A stretch of 32,938 bases of DNA from Clostridia bacterium (GTDB lineage: Bacteria > Bacillota > Clostridia > Oscillospirales > Acutalibacteraceae), in the NCBI GenBank assembly GCA_017434855.1, contig JAFRUA010000041.1, positions 1-32,938 on the forward strand, read 5' to 3'. The notes beneath the pieces were generated by a model that did not search any database, was not told the DNA's origin, and saw nothing but the letters and a program-made list of their open reading frames with translations. The position numbers and the translations under genes were made by a program. Every line of letters starts with the position of its first letter. The stretch's first letter is position 1. Shown piece after piece: positions 5,753-13,157 of this stretch.

Positions 5753-7078
5753 TTAATACGCATAATTCACAAACACCTGCCACGTCAGCGGGTGTTCCTC
5801 AGTCGGCGGCACGTCGTTCGGGTACGCGAATGTCACGGTGTCGGCCGCGCCGGCGGTCGCCTTATAGGCAAAGCCGTTCTCATAGCCGACGAGGGCCCCG
5901 CTTTCGTCAAAGTACAGCACCGCGAGCTGCAAAAAGCCGCAGTCTTTGTCGCCCGCATTGCGGACCGTGACCGCCAGTTCATCATCGCCCGCCGCGGCCT
6001 CTGTGGTGATTTCGCCGTCCAGCAGCGCATCGTTTGTCACCTTTGACGGCGCAGCCGTCAGGAACGCTTTCCAGCTTGCATAGTGCAGCGGGGTCCAGTT
6101 GTATTCGTCATACGCGCCAAAGACGCGGACTGCCGCCGTCCGCCCGGTGCCGAGCGGATCGACCGTGCTTTGATCCGTATCGATCAGTGCGCCGCGCTCG
6201 TCATAATAGCGCACCGTCACCGTCACCGCGGCCGCGCGGTCGTTGTTGTTGGTCAGCACCGCCACAATGCCGTCGCCGGTGTCATAATACGCCGCGTCGA
6301 TCAGCTTGGAACGGATCGTCTTTTCACGCACGGTCACCGTGCAGATGAATTTTTGCCCGCCGACTTTTGCCACGATCTTTGCGGTGCCTGTGCCGACCGC
6401 CGTCACGGTGCCGTCCGCCACGGTCGCAACCGCCGTGTTGGTGCTGCGCCAGGTCACGGTTCTGGTCGTTCCGCGCAGCTTCAGTGCCGCGCTGCCGCCC
6501 ACGGTCAGCGTCAGTTCGGTTTTGTTCAGCTTCGGCGCTTCCACCTTGACGGCGCAGGAATAGCTCGATTTGCCGACCGTCGCCGTGATGACCGCCTTGC
6601 CCTTTGCCTTGGCAACAACGGCGCCCGTCCCGGTGACCTTTGCCACCGCCGGGTCAGAGGAGCTCCACTTCACGCGGCGGGTCGTGCCGTCCAGCGTCAG
6701 CGTGTATGTCTGGCCAACCGCCAGCGTCAGCGCCTTTTTGTTCAGCTTCGGCGCCTCCACACGCACCACGCAGCGGTACTTCACGCCGTCCAGTCTGGTA
6801 TAGACGACCGCCTTGCCGGCCTGCTTTGCCGTGACCACGCCGTTTGCATCCACCGCGGCAACGGTCTTGTCCGTCGTTTTCCAGGTGACGGCCTGCCTGG
6901 TACCGGTCAGCTTCACACGGAATGTTTCGCCCCGGTTCACGGTCACATCCGTTTTGTTGATGGCGATCTCTGCCGCCTGCGCCGTCGCAAAAACGCTTTG
7001 TCCCGGGGCCGCGTTCAAAACAACCGCCGTGCCGCAAAGCATTGCCAGCACCAACAAAAACATCCAGAATCGTTTCAT
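5753..7078 (-). CDS. Secreted protein with three BIG2-type Ig-like repeats
   Basis: A 441-residue exported protein. The start is the ATG 7076-7078 (MKRFWMFLL) after AGGGGG; an ATG seven codons upstream precedes that site. The signal peptide covers about residues 1-25. Three bacterial Ig-like (BIG2) repeats follow at about 38-108, 109-182 and 183-250. Each begins with the NKTDVTVNRG / NKKALTLAVG / NKTELTLTVG type strand, has VTWKTTD / VKWSSSD / VTWRSTN with AVA.V in the middle, and ends with a strand holding one Cys (YRCVV, YSCAV, FICTV). The C-terminal 190 residues form two related halves with RYYDERGALIDTD and LYFDESGALVGYE strands, like FxLYD-type beta domains. No sortase motif or anchor is seen. 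It is likely a secreted or wall-associated adhesion or scaffold protein. Confidence 0.85.
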   Translation of the reverse strand: MKRFWMFLLVLAMLCGTAVVLNAAPGQSVFATAQAAEIAINKTDVTVNRGETFRVKLTGTRQAVTWKTTDKTVAAVDANGVVTAKQAGKAVVYTRLDGVKYRCVVRVEAPKLNKKALTLAVGQTYTLTLDGTTRRVKWSSSDPAVAKVTGTGAVVAKAKGKAVITATVGKSSYSCAVKVEAPKLNKTELTLTVGGSAALKLRGTTRTVTWRSTNTAVATVADGTVTAVGTGTAKIVAKVGGQKFICTVTVREKTIRSKLIDAAYYDTGDGIVAVLTNNNDRAAAVTVTVRYYDERGALIDTDQSTVDPLGTGRTAAVRVFGAYDEYNWTPLHYASWKAFLTAAPSKVTNDALLDGEITTEAAAGDDELAVTVRNAGDKDCGFLQLAVLYFDESGALVGYENGFAYKATAGAADTVTFAYPNDVPPTEEHPLTWQVFVNYAY

Positions 7079-7108
7079 AAAGTTTTCCCCCTTTGTCATG
7101 ATGTATTC

Positions 7109-7137
7109 AGTATAGCATATTCTGACGGAAAAGTAAA
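7109..7137 (-). promoter_or_regulatory. Promoter of the BIG2 protein gene
   Basis: Minus strand: -35 TTTACT (7132-7137), 17-base spacer, -10 TATACT (7109-7114). It lies directly downstream of the stop of the chrA-like gene at 7142, so there is no room for a terminator between them. Confidence 0.6.
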
Positions 7138-7141
7138 GTGG

Positions 7142-7723
7142 TCATCCGCCGATCAGATAGTGAAACCCGATCCCGGCCGCGGCGCCGAAGGCCACAAAGG
7201 CAATGGGATGCAGCTTTGGAAATTTGCGCAGGCCGACAAACAGCACCACCGCCAGCACAAACCCCCAGAAATTGAACGCCATAACCGGGTTGCCGGTTTC
7301 GGCAAAGACGCCTTTGTTAAACAGGGTGAGCTGCGCCACCGACAGGCAGGACATGGCGATCAGCCCCGCGCTGGCCGCCCGCAGCCCGTAAAAGGCATAG
7401 GCGACGTATTTGGAATCGCGGAACTTCATCAGCACATGCGACACCGCCACAATCACAACCAGCGCCGGCGCCACTTCGCCCAGCACCGCAAGGATCGCGC
7501 CCGGCACCCCCGCCGTCTGAAAACCGACATAGGTTGCCATATTGATGCCGAGCGGCCCGGGGGTGGATTCCGACACAGCCACCATGTCTGACAGCTGCGC
7601 GGCGGTGAACCAGCCCGTCGTTTCGCCCATCTCTTTCAAAAACGGCAGCGTGGCAAGGCCGCCGCCCACGGAAAACAGACCCACATAAAAGAAGCGAAGG
7701 AACAATTCAAGCAGCAGCGGCAT
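7142..7723 (-). CDS. Chromate transporter family protein, half-size (second of pair)
   Basis: A 193-residue ChrA-family membrane protein. It carries the N-terminal family motif FSVGGGLATLPFLKEM followed by STPGPLGINMATYVG, then about five hydrophobic segments ending in FHYLIGG. Full-length ChrA has two such domains (about 400 residues). Short-chain ChrA proteins come as adjacent pairs with opposite topology, which is the case here with 7707-8252. ATG 7721-7723 follows GGGAGGG. It overlaps the upstream partner by 17 bases, so translation is likely coupled. Known members export chromate by proton antiport; the substrate in gut clostridia is not established and may be another oxyanion. Confidence 0.88.
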   Translation of the reverse strand: MPLLLELFLRFFYVGLFSVGGGLATLPFLKEMGETTGWFTAAQLSDMVAVSESTPGPLGINMATYVGFQTAGVPGAILAVLGEVAPALVVIVAVSHVLMKFRDSKYVAYAFYGLRAASAGLIAMSCLSVAQLTLFNKGVFAETGNPVMAFNFWGFVLAVVLFVGLRKFPKLHPIAFVAFGAAAGIGFHYLIGG

Positions 7724-8252
7724 GCCGGTTCCCTCCCTTCAGCAGGATTCCGCACACGCCCGCGGCCAGCACAAAGACCGCCGGCGACACATTGGTGAGG
7801 GTCGACAGCACCAGAACGACCGCAAACATCGCCACGGTCCAGGCGTCAACCAGCGACTTTTTGACGATCTTGAGCGCCGCGTTGATCACCAGCGCAACCA
7901 CCGCCGGGCGGATGCCGTCAAACGCCCACCGCACCAGAAGCACATCCTGAAAATTGCTGATGAACGCCGCGATCAGCGAAATGATGATCACCGACGGTGT
8001 GACCACGCCCAGCGTTGCAATCACGCCGCCGAAAATGCCCTTTCGCTGGTGGCCCACAAAGGTGGCCACGTTGACCGCGATGATGCCGGGCGTGCACTGG
8101 CCGATGGCATAATAATCCATCAGCTGCTCCTGCGTCACCCAGGCGCGCTTTTCCGCAATCTCGCGCTGCAAAATCGGCAGCATCGCCAGGCCGCCGCCAA
8201 ACGTGAACCCGCCGATTTTTGCAAAGACCAAAAACAAACGTAAATAGTCCAA
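7707..8252 (-). CDS. Chromate transporter family protein, half-size (first of pair)
   Basis: A 181-residue ChrA-family protein with GGFTFGGGLAMLPILQREI, WVTQEQLMDYYAIGQ and CTPGIIAVNVATFVGH motifs and several membrane segments. The start is taken as TTG (8250-8252; reads M-D-Y-L-R-L), 8 bases after GGAGGGAG. The open frame continues upstream for 23 codons, but that DNA is the terminator hairpin of the neighbouring gene, which argues against a longer protein. It overlaps the second half-size gene by 17 bases. No promoter is obvious in the 30 bases left between the terminator and the ribosome site, so expression may come from partial read-through. Confidence 0.85.
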   Translation of the reverse strand: MDYLRLFLVFAKIGGFTFGGGLAMLPILQREIAEKRAWVTQEQLMDYYAIGQCTPGIIAVNVATFVGHQRKGIFGGVIATLGVVTPSVIIISLIAAFISNFQDVLLVRWAFDGIRPAVVALVINAALKIVKKSLVDAWTVAMFAVVLVLSTLTNVSPAVFVLAAGVCGILLKGGNRHAAAA

Positions 8253-8279
8253 GTTCTCTTCTCCCTCCCTTTTGCGGTC

Positions 8280-8311
8280 AAAACAAAAGGGGGACGAACT
8301 GCGCCGTCCCC
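8280..8311 (-). terminator. Terminator of the gene at 8325-9218
   Basis: Minus strand: GGGGACG (8305-8311 complement) pairs with CGTCCCC (8290-8296 complement), extended by AA/TT, then CTTTTGTTTTG. It lies 14 bases after the stop at 8325. Confidence 0.8.
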
Positions 8312-8324
8312 TTGATTGCATCGG

Positions 8325-9218
8325 TTACATCGTTGGCGGCATGCCAGCGCCACCGCCGGCCATCATCTGGGAAAGTATGCCCGGCTTCTTTTTCTTTTTC
8401 GGCTTATACGGCGGCGGATCCAGCAATTGCTTTTTTGCCTTTTTCCCTGCCGACGTCGCCAAAAACTTGTTGACCTCGATCACCGGCGGCGCCATGGTTT
8501 CGCTCATATAATCGACGCAGCGCGCCAGCAGGATCTGGTCGTTGTCCAGCTCGCCCAGAATGGTCACCGCGATCAGGCTTTGCGTGTCGTTCGTCCCGTC
8601 CTCATAAATTTCGTTCAGCGTCTGAAACAGCTTTTTCATCGTCTGCGGGTGATTCTCTTTGATCGCTTCGATCACGCGCGGCGTGCCGTACTTCACAAAG
8701 AACTCCTCGCTGAGGAACTCGCCGTAAACCGCGATGTTGTCTTTATACGCCGGCCGCAGCTCCGGAAACACCAGGCAAAGCTTGCTCGCCAGCGTGTTGG
8801 GATCATAAAAGGACCCGTTTTTGACCGCCGCCTTTGAAACGGTCTGCGGCGCCTTTGCGCTCGGCTTTTTGGTGACTTTGACCTTTTCGCCAAAGCGTTC
8901 GTCCATCGTTTCGCCGATTTCACCCACCACATAACCGACATCGCGGGCGTCTGCGTCCGCCGGCAAAAGCGAGACCACAATGCGCTTCGCCTCACCGTCC
9001 AGCGACGCGGCGTCCTCGGCCTCAAAAACCTCGACCCGCTCGTTGGCATAGCGGATTTTCAGCGCGCCCTTGTCACTTGAAAAACACGCTGTTGCCTCGT
9101 TGTCTGCAAACGTCACCCGGTCGCCGGCCGCATCGGGCTCCGGCTCAAAGCCGTGCTTTTTCAGCGCCGCGTCCAGTTGCTCCAGCAGGAGCTTAAACTT
9201 TGATGTATCGATCGCCAT
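8325..9218 (-). CDS. Conserved hypothetical protein, cytoplasmic, basic tail
   Basis: A 297-residue soluble protein that I cannot assign. The start is the ATG 9216-9218 (MAIDTSKFKLLLEQLD), 8 bases after AAGGA; longer in-frame starts precede the ribosome site. The N-terminal 100 or so residues look like an alpha/beta domain (helix, then strands RVTFADNEATACF and ALKIRYANERVEVFE). A short linker (KVTKKPSAKAPQTVSKA) leads to an all-helical half resembling helical repeats (PELRPAYKDNIAVYGEF, NHPQTMKKLFQTLNEIYED). The C-terminus is a lysine- and proline-rich tail, PPPYKPKKKKKPG, ending in a Gly/Met-rich MAGGGAGMPP. The tail may bind RNA, membrane or another acidic partner (inference). It is monocistronic with a good promoter. 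Confidence 0.8.
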   Translation of the reverse strand: MAIDTSKFKLLLEQLDAALKKHGFEPEPDAAGDRVTFADNEATACFSSDKGALKIRYANERVEVFEAEDAASLDGEAKRIVVSLLPADADARDVGYVVGEIGETMDERFGEKVKVTKKPSAKAPQTVSKAAVKNGSFYDPNTLASKLCLVFPELRPAYKDNIAVYGEFLSEEFFVKYGTPRVIEAIKENHPQTMKKLFQTLNEIYEDGTNDTQSLIAVTILGELDNDQILLARCVDYMSETMAPPVIEVNKFLATSAGKKAKKQLLDPPPYKPKKKKKPGILSQMMAGGGAGMPPTM

Positions 9219-9309
9219 TCGTACCATCCTTTGTTGTTGATTTGTGCGGCGCACCCCGGTGGGCGCACCGTCCCCCGCCTCAAAACCTGTGCGATGAGAT
9301 GTTCAAAGT

Positions 9310-9338
9310 ATTATATCATACAATCCCGCGTTTGTCAC
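9310..9338 (-). promoter_or_regulatory. Promoter of the 8325-9218 gene
   Basis: Minus strand: -35 GTGACA (9333-9338), 17-base spacer, -10 TATAAT (9310-9315). The leader of about 85 nt contains two direct copies of GGCGCACC (9247-9254 and 9262-9269 region on the plus strand). Confidence 0.75.
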
Positions 9339-9429
9339 CGAATTTTCCTGATTTTTTTAAAAAACTTCCGAAGTTTTTCCGCCCGGCCGCCGCAAATCTA
9401 CAAAAACACGAATTTTTTTTGAAAATCAC

Positions 9430-9458
9430 TGTACAAACGACAGCTTTTGTGATATGAT
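9430..9458 (+). promoter_or_regulatory. Promoter of the YjdF-like gene
   Basis: -35 TGTACA (9430-9435), 17-base spacer, -10 TATGAT (9453-9458). It is divergent from the promoter at 9310-9338; the A/T-rich 90 bases between them hold no gene. Confidence 0.5.
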
Positions 9459-9526
9459 GATGGCCCGCGGACAATCGATCCGCCTGCGGTTTTTCAATTA
9501 CAGCCAACACAAAGGAGAGAGATCCT

Positions 9527-10315
9527 ATGATCAAACGGTTCAAAGAAAACATGGCGCTGCTGATGGAAGAGATCAGCATTCCCGAATACATTCTCTGGTG
9601 GATGATCCGCGTGTGCATGATCCTGCACATCAAGCACGAGCTGCGACCCGACCGCGACTGGATCGACTATGTACTGCCCTATATCCTCTTTGCGCTGACG
9701 TTCATCGTGTTTATCCTGCGCACGGTCCTGCCGCGCAAAGCCACGCTGGCCAGGCTGAGCTTCAAGACGCAGACATTCATTTCCTGCATGGTCTTTTTCG
9801 GCACCTTCGTCGGCAACTTCTTTGACCTGTACGGTGTGGACAGCCGCATCGGCGCCTATCACTATGACTGGATCCTGCACGCGATCTCCGGCGTCATCAT
9901 CACCATGCTCGGCTATTACTTCATCACGGCGATGAATCTCGGCAAACCCGCCCTTTCGCCCAAGATCGCCACGTTGTGCAGCGTCGGCTTTTCCTTCACG
10001 CTCATGGTGGTCTGGGAAATGATCGAGTTTTTCGGCGACTTCCTCTGGGGCGACATGAACCAGAAATACAACTGGACCGTGCAGGAATTTGACCCGTTTT
10101 ATCCGATCCTTTCAAAAGGCGAGCCGGGGCCGGCGCAGTACCCGGTGTTTGACACCAACATCGACATGCTGCTTGCCCTTCTGGGGACCTTCCTGACCGC
10201 GATCATCCTATACATCGTTCTGACGGTCAAGGACAAAAAGAAACAGACCCGTCAGGCGCTGGAGGTCGATCTCACCACCCAAACGTCCGAAGCAACCGTT
10301 GCGCTGGACGCATAA
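9527..10315 (+). CDS. YjdF/DUF2238-like integral membrane protein
   Basis: A 262-residue membrane protein with about six hydrophobic segments. The ATG at 9527 follows AAAGGAGAG. Signature residues are those of the YjdF/DUF2238-like family: DWILHAISGVIITMLGYYF in the middle, and MVVWEMIEFFGDFLWG, with its buried acidic residues, in a later segment. The final segment (LLALLGTFLTAIILYIVLTV) is followed by a polar C-terminal tail (KDKKKQTRQALEVD...). The family has no firmly established function in this setting. It is transcribed alone and converges on the AI-2E gene. Confidence 0.72.
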   Translation: MIKRFKENMALLMEEISIPEYILWWMIRVCMILHIKHELRPDRDWIDYVLPYILFALTFIVFILRTVLPRKATLARLSFKTQTFISCMVFFGTFVGNFFDLYGVDSRIGAYHYDWILHAISGVIITMLGYYFITAMNLGKPALSPKIATLCSVGFSFTLMVVWEMIEFFGDFLWGDMNQKYNWTVQEFDPFYPILSKGEPGPAQYPVFDTNIDMLLALLGTFLTAIILYIVLTVKDKKKQTRQALEVDLTTQTSEATVALDA

Positions 10316-10326
10316 CGCCGCACCTT

Positions 10327-10367
10327 AAAAAAATCAACGCCGCGTGCTGATTTTCGCATGCGGCGTT
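10327..10367 (-). terminator. Terminator between convergent genes
   Basis: AACGCCGCGTGC (10336-10347) pairs with GCATGCGGCGTT (10356-10367), one G-T position. On the minus strand it is followed by GATTTTTTT and serves the gene ending at 10398. On the plus strand only CTTATATT follows, so it is a weaker stop for the YjdF-like gene. Confidence 0.8.
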
Positions 10368-10397
10368 CTTATATTCGTCATTGTATTCAACTGCTCC

Positions 10398-11714
10398 TCA
10401 GCGATCGTCGGGCAGGGCCGCGGTCGGCGTTTCGGGTTCGGCCGGCGCGTCCCCGGTCGGCGCGTTCGCGGCGGCTTTCTCTGCCTCTTTTGCCCGCTCG
10501 CGGGCCGGCGAGCGCCAGATGTGGATAATGCCCTCATCATTCAGCAGCTTGATCATAATGATGACCAGCGGCGTCACAAACATGCCCAGCACGCCAAACG
10601 CCTTCAGCCCGAGAAACAGCGCAATGACCGTCACGATCGGCGACAGGCCCAGCTGGCCGGCCACAAACTTCGGCTCAATGACCTGGCGGATCACTGTGAT
10701 CAGCACATACATGACGATCAGGCCGATCGCCATTTTGAAATCCGACGTCAAAAGGGAATAGACCGTCCAAGGCAGCAAAACAGTTCCGGTCCCAAGCACC
10801 GGGATGATGTCGATGATCGCCGTGATCACACCGATGATCGGAATATAATTTGAATGAAAAACACCGATCCATTTCAGGACATAAAGGCCCAGCGTGACCT
10901 CAATGAACGTGATCAGCATGATCAGCCCGTAAGCGCGCGCCATTTTGCCCAGCGAGGTTTTGAGCAGCGCTTTTGCGCGGTCCACGTCGCTGCGCCGATG
11001 CTCCGGAAACTGGCAGCGGAAGAAATACATCATGCGGTCATAGTCAATCGTCATGAAGCAGCAGGCCACCACCGTGATCACGATCGTGATCAAAAAGACC
11101 GGGATCTGCTTCGCGGTCGAGATGAGGCTGCTCAGCGGGCCGGAGATCCAGGAAAGCTGAAAGCTGCCCAGCAATTTGCTCAACCCGCCGGTGCCTGCGG
11201 CAGTTTCGGTCGCCACCTGTGCGCTCTGCGCCGCCGCAGCCTCTTCGATCGCCTTTTGTTCCTGCGTGCCAAGATAGGTACGCAGCTTTTCAAACAATTC
11301 GGTGGAGCTGTCTGTCAGGCTTTTGTGCAGCGACTCCGGCAGCTTTTGGATCAGCCGCTGCGCGCCGGCCTCAATATTGTTCACAAACCCGTCGACATCC
11401 TTGAGCTGCGCGCTCAGGTCCGTCAAAAAGTCCCGCAGCCGCTCATACAGCTTGAACCCGACCAGCACCACCACGGCCGCAAAAATCGCCAGCAGGATGA
11501 TCACGCACAAAACCGAGGCCGGGCCGTTTTTTAAAAATGTTTTTTTGACAAGGAATCGCTTCGGCCGCTGCAGAATCGACGCGACCACAAACGAAAACAA
11601 AAACGGAAAGCAAACGCCCAGCGCATACCGGACCGCAAAAAACGCCAGCACCGCCAGAATCGCCAGATAAAACACGTTGATGATGAATCGCCGCTTCTTT
11701 TCAACATCCGCCAT
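10398..11714 (-). CDS. AI-2E family / YtvI-like membrane protein
   Basis: A 438-residue AI-2E family transporter (PerM/YdiK/YtvI group). The start is the ATG 11712-11714 (MADVEKKRR) after GGGAGGG. Two or three N-terminal membrane helices precede a long soluble amphipathic insertion (about 85-195, with FLTDLSAQLKDVDGF and an Ala/Gln/Thr-rich stretch). After this come further helices with the family block YIPIIGVITAIIDIIPVLGTG (cited as IIGVITAIIDIIPVLGTG) and EPKFVAGQLGLSPIVTVIALF. The C-terminus is Pro/Ala/Glu-rich. In spore formers the YtvI subgroup is linked to sporulation; other members move small solutes or Na+/H+. Which role applies here is not visible. It is divergent from hom. Confidence 0.88.
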   Translation of the reverse strand: MADVEKKRRFIINVFYLAILAVLAFFAVRYALGVCFPFLFSFVVASILQRPKRFLVKKTFLKNGPASVLCVIILLAIFAAVVVLVGFKLYERLRDFLTDLSAQLKDVDGFVNNIEAGAQRLIQKLPESLHKSLTDSSTELFEKLRTYLGTQEQKAIEEAAAAQSAQVATETAAGTGGLSKLLGSFQLSWISGPLSSLISTAKQIPVFLITIVITVVACCFMTIDYDRMMYFFRCQFPEHRRSDVDRAKALLKTSLGKMARAYGLIMLITFIEVTLGLYVLKWIGVFHSNYIPIIGVITAIIDIIPVLGTGTVLLPWTVYSLLTSDFKMAIGLIVMYVLITVIRQVIEPKFVAGQLGLSPIVTVIALFLGLKAFGVLGMFVTPLVIIMIKLLNDEGIIHIWRSPARERAKEAEKAAANAPTGDAPAEPETPTAALPDDR

Positions 11715-11741
11715 GGGAAACCCTCCCGCTCCTTTTTGCCT

Positions 11742-11771
11742 ATTATATACAATTTGAACGGCAAAAATCAA
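11742..11771 (-). promoter_or_regulatory. Promoter of the AI-2E gene
   Basis: Minus strand: -35 TTGATT (11766-11771), 18-base spacer, -10 TATAAT (11742-11747), 28 bases before the start codon. Confidence 0.6.
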
Positions 11772-11809
11772 TGGATTTCAGAAAAATAAAAAAAATCATC
11801 AGAAAACCT

Positions 11810-11837
11810 TTGCAAATGCGACAAAATATGATATGAT
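11810..11837 (+). promoter_or_regulatory. Promoter of hom-lysC
   Basis: -35 TTGCAA (11810-11815), 16-base spacer, -10 TATGAT (11832-11837); an overlapping second TATGAT sits at 11827-11832. The leader would be only about 40 nt, too short for a lysine riboswitch or T-box. Confidence 0.55.
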
Positions 11838-11852
11838 AAAAAAGTATTTACA

Positions 11853-11867
11853 CGTTGCATGGCAACG
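11853..11867 (+). other. Small hairpin immediately before the hom Shine-Dalgarno
   Basis: CGTTGC (11853-11858), loop ATG, GCAACG (11862-11867), touching the GGGAGGG ribosome site. It may hold the ribosome site open or mark the 5' end of the mRNA. It is not a known riboswitch. Confidence 0.35.
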
Positions 11868-11882
11868 GGGAGGGACAAAACA

Positions 11883-13109
11883 ATGAATGTTGCAATCATG
11901 GGCTTTGGCGTCGTCGGTTCCGGCGTGGCCGAGGTTTTAAAAAACAATGCCGCCGTGATCGAAAAAAAATGCGGCGTCTCGCTGCGGCTGTCTCACATTC
12001 TGGATATCCGCACGTTTCCCGGCAGTCCGTTTGCACCCTATATGACCAGGGACGTCAATGACATTCTGAACGACGCCGACACCGACATCGTGGTGGAAAC
12101 CATGGGCGGGACCGAGCCGGCCTTTACCTTTGTGTCCGCCTGTCTGAACGCGGGCAAGCACGTCGTCACCTCCAACAAAGAGCTGGTGGCAAAAAAAGGC
12201 TATCAGCTTCTGGAGCTGGCAAAGAAAAACGGCGTCAACTTTTTCTTTGAGGCGGCTGTCGGCGGCGGCATCCCGATCATTCGCCCGCTCAGCCGGTGCC
12301 TGGCCGGCAACAACATCACCCGCGTCGCCGGCATCCTGAACGGAACCACAAACTTTATTTTGACTAAAATGATAGTGGAGCAAATGGACTTTGCGGCCGC
12401 GCTGCGGCTGGCGCAGCAAAACGGCTATGCCGAAAAGGATCCGACCGCCGACGTGGAGGGCATCGACGCCTGCCGCAAGATCTGCATCCTGGCGTCGCTC
12501 GCATTCGGCAGCCATGTGTATCCCGACGGCATCTTTACCGAGGGCATTTCGGCATTGACGCTTGACGATGTGGCGGCCGCCGAAGCGCTCGGCTGTGTCA
12601 TCAAGCTGATTGCGCAGACCAGGCGCCTTGAAAACGGCAAGATCAGCGTGCTGGTTTCGCCCGCGCTTATCAAAAAGACCCACCTGCTCTCCGGCATCAG
12701 CGACGTGTTTAACGCCTGCCTGATCACCGGCGACGCCGTCGGCGACGTCATCATGGTCGGCCGGGGCGCCGGCAAAGAGGCAACCGCCAGCGCCGTGGTG
12801 GGCGACATCATCGACTGTGTGGACCACAGCAGCGCGCGCAAAACCTTCGGTTGGGGCGACGCCGTGCCCGGTCTGGTGGAGGACATCGACGCCGTGCCGG
12901 CCGCATTCCTGGTACGCGCCGAAACAAGCGGCAAAGACAGCGACACCGCCGCCCTTGCCGCCGCGCTGCCCGGCTGCACAATGCTTGACAGTGATGGCAG
13001 CACGCTGCTGTTTGTCACGCCGTCTTTGCCGCAGGGCAAAATCAAGGCCGCGCTGAACGCCGCGTCGCTGCGTGTGCGGTCAATGCTCCGTTTCTTTGAA
13101 GAATCATAA
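11883..13109 (+). CDS. hom: Homoserine dehydrogenase
   Basis: A 408-residue homoserine dehydrogenase, catalysing NAD(P)H reduction of aspartate semialdehyde to homoserine for threonine and methionine. The start is the ATG 11883 (MNVAIMGFG), 9 bases after GGAGG; an ATG eight codons earlier lies in the leader hairpin. The Rossmann motif GFGVVGSG is at residues 7-14. Catalytic-domain landmarks include TSNKELVAKKG, NGTTNFILTKM and EKDPTADVEGIDACRK. The C-terminal 70 residues (from about 340) have an ACT-like pattern, which would allow feedback control, as expected for the long form of about 400-430 residues. lysC follows 48 bases later, so the two first steps around aspartate semialdehyde are co-expressed. 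Confidence 0.96.
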   Translation: MNVAIMGFGVVGSGVAEVLKNNAAVIEKKCGVSLRLSHILDIRTFPGSPFAPYMTRDVNDILNDADTDIVVETMGGTEPAFTFVSACLNAGKHVVTSNKELVAKKGYQLLELAKKNGVNFFFEAAVGGGIPIIRPLSRCLAGNNITRVAGILNGTTNFILTKMIVEQMDFAAALRLAQQNGYAEKDPTADVEGIDACRKICILASLAFGSHVYPDGIFTEGISALTLDDVAAAEALGCVIKLIAQTRRLENGKISVLVSPALIKKTHLLSGISDVFNACLITGDAVGDVIMVGRGAGKEATASAVVGDIIDCVDHSSARKTFGWGDAVPGLVEDIDAVPAAFLVRAETSGKDSDTAALAAALPGCTMLDSDGSTLLFVTPSLPQGKIKAALNAASLRVRSMLRFFEES

Positions 13110-13157
13110 GGCTGCGCCGTTCATTGTGCGGCGTTTCCAAAATACGGGAGGTATTTT

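Noticed and set aside
6083-7591. A 502-codon open frame on the plus strand, opposite the BIG2 and ChrA genes
   Set aside because: It is Arg/His/Ala-rich, has no ribosome site and lies antisense to genes with clear domains; high GC at third positions leaves such shadow frames open.
11772-11882. Lysine riboswitch, T-box or SAM element before hom-lysC
   Set aside because: The leader is about 40 nt and lacks every consensus block of these elements.
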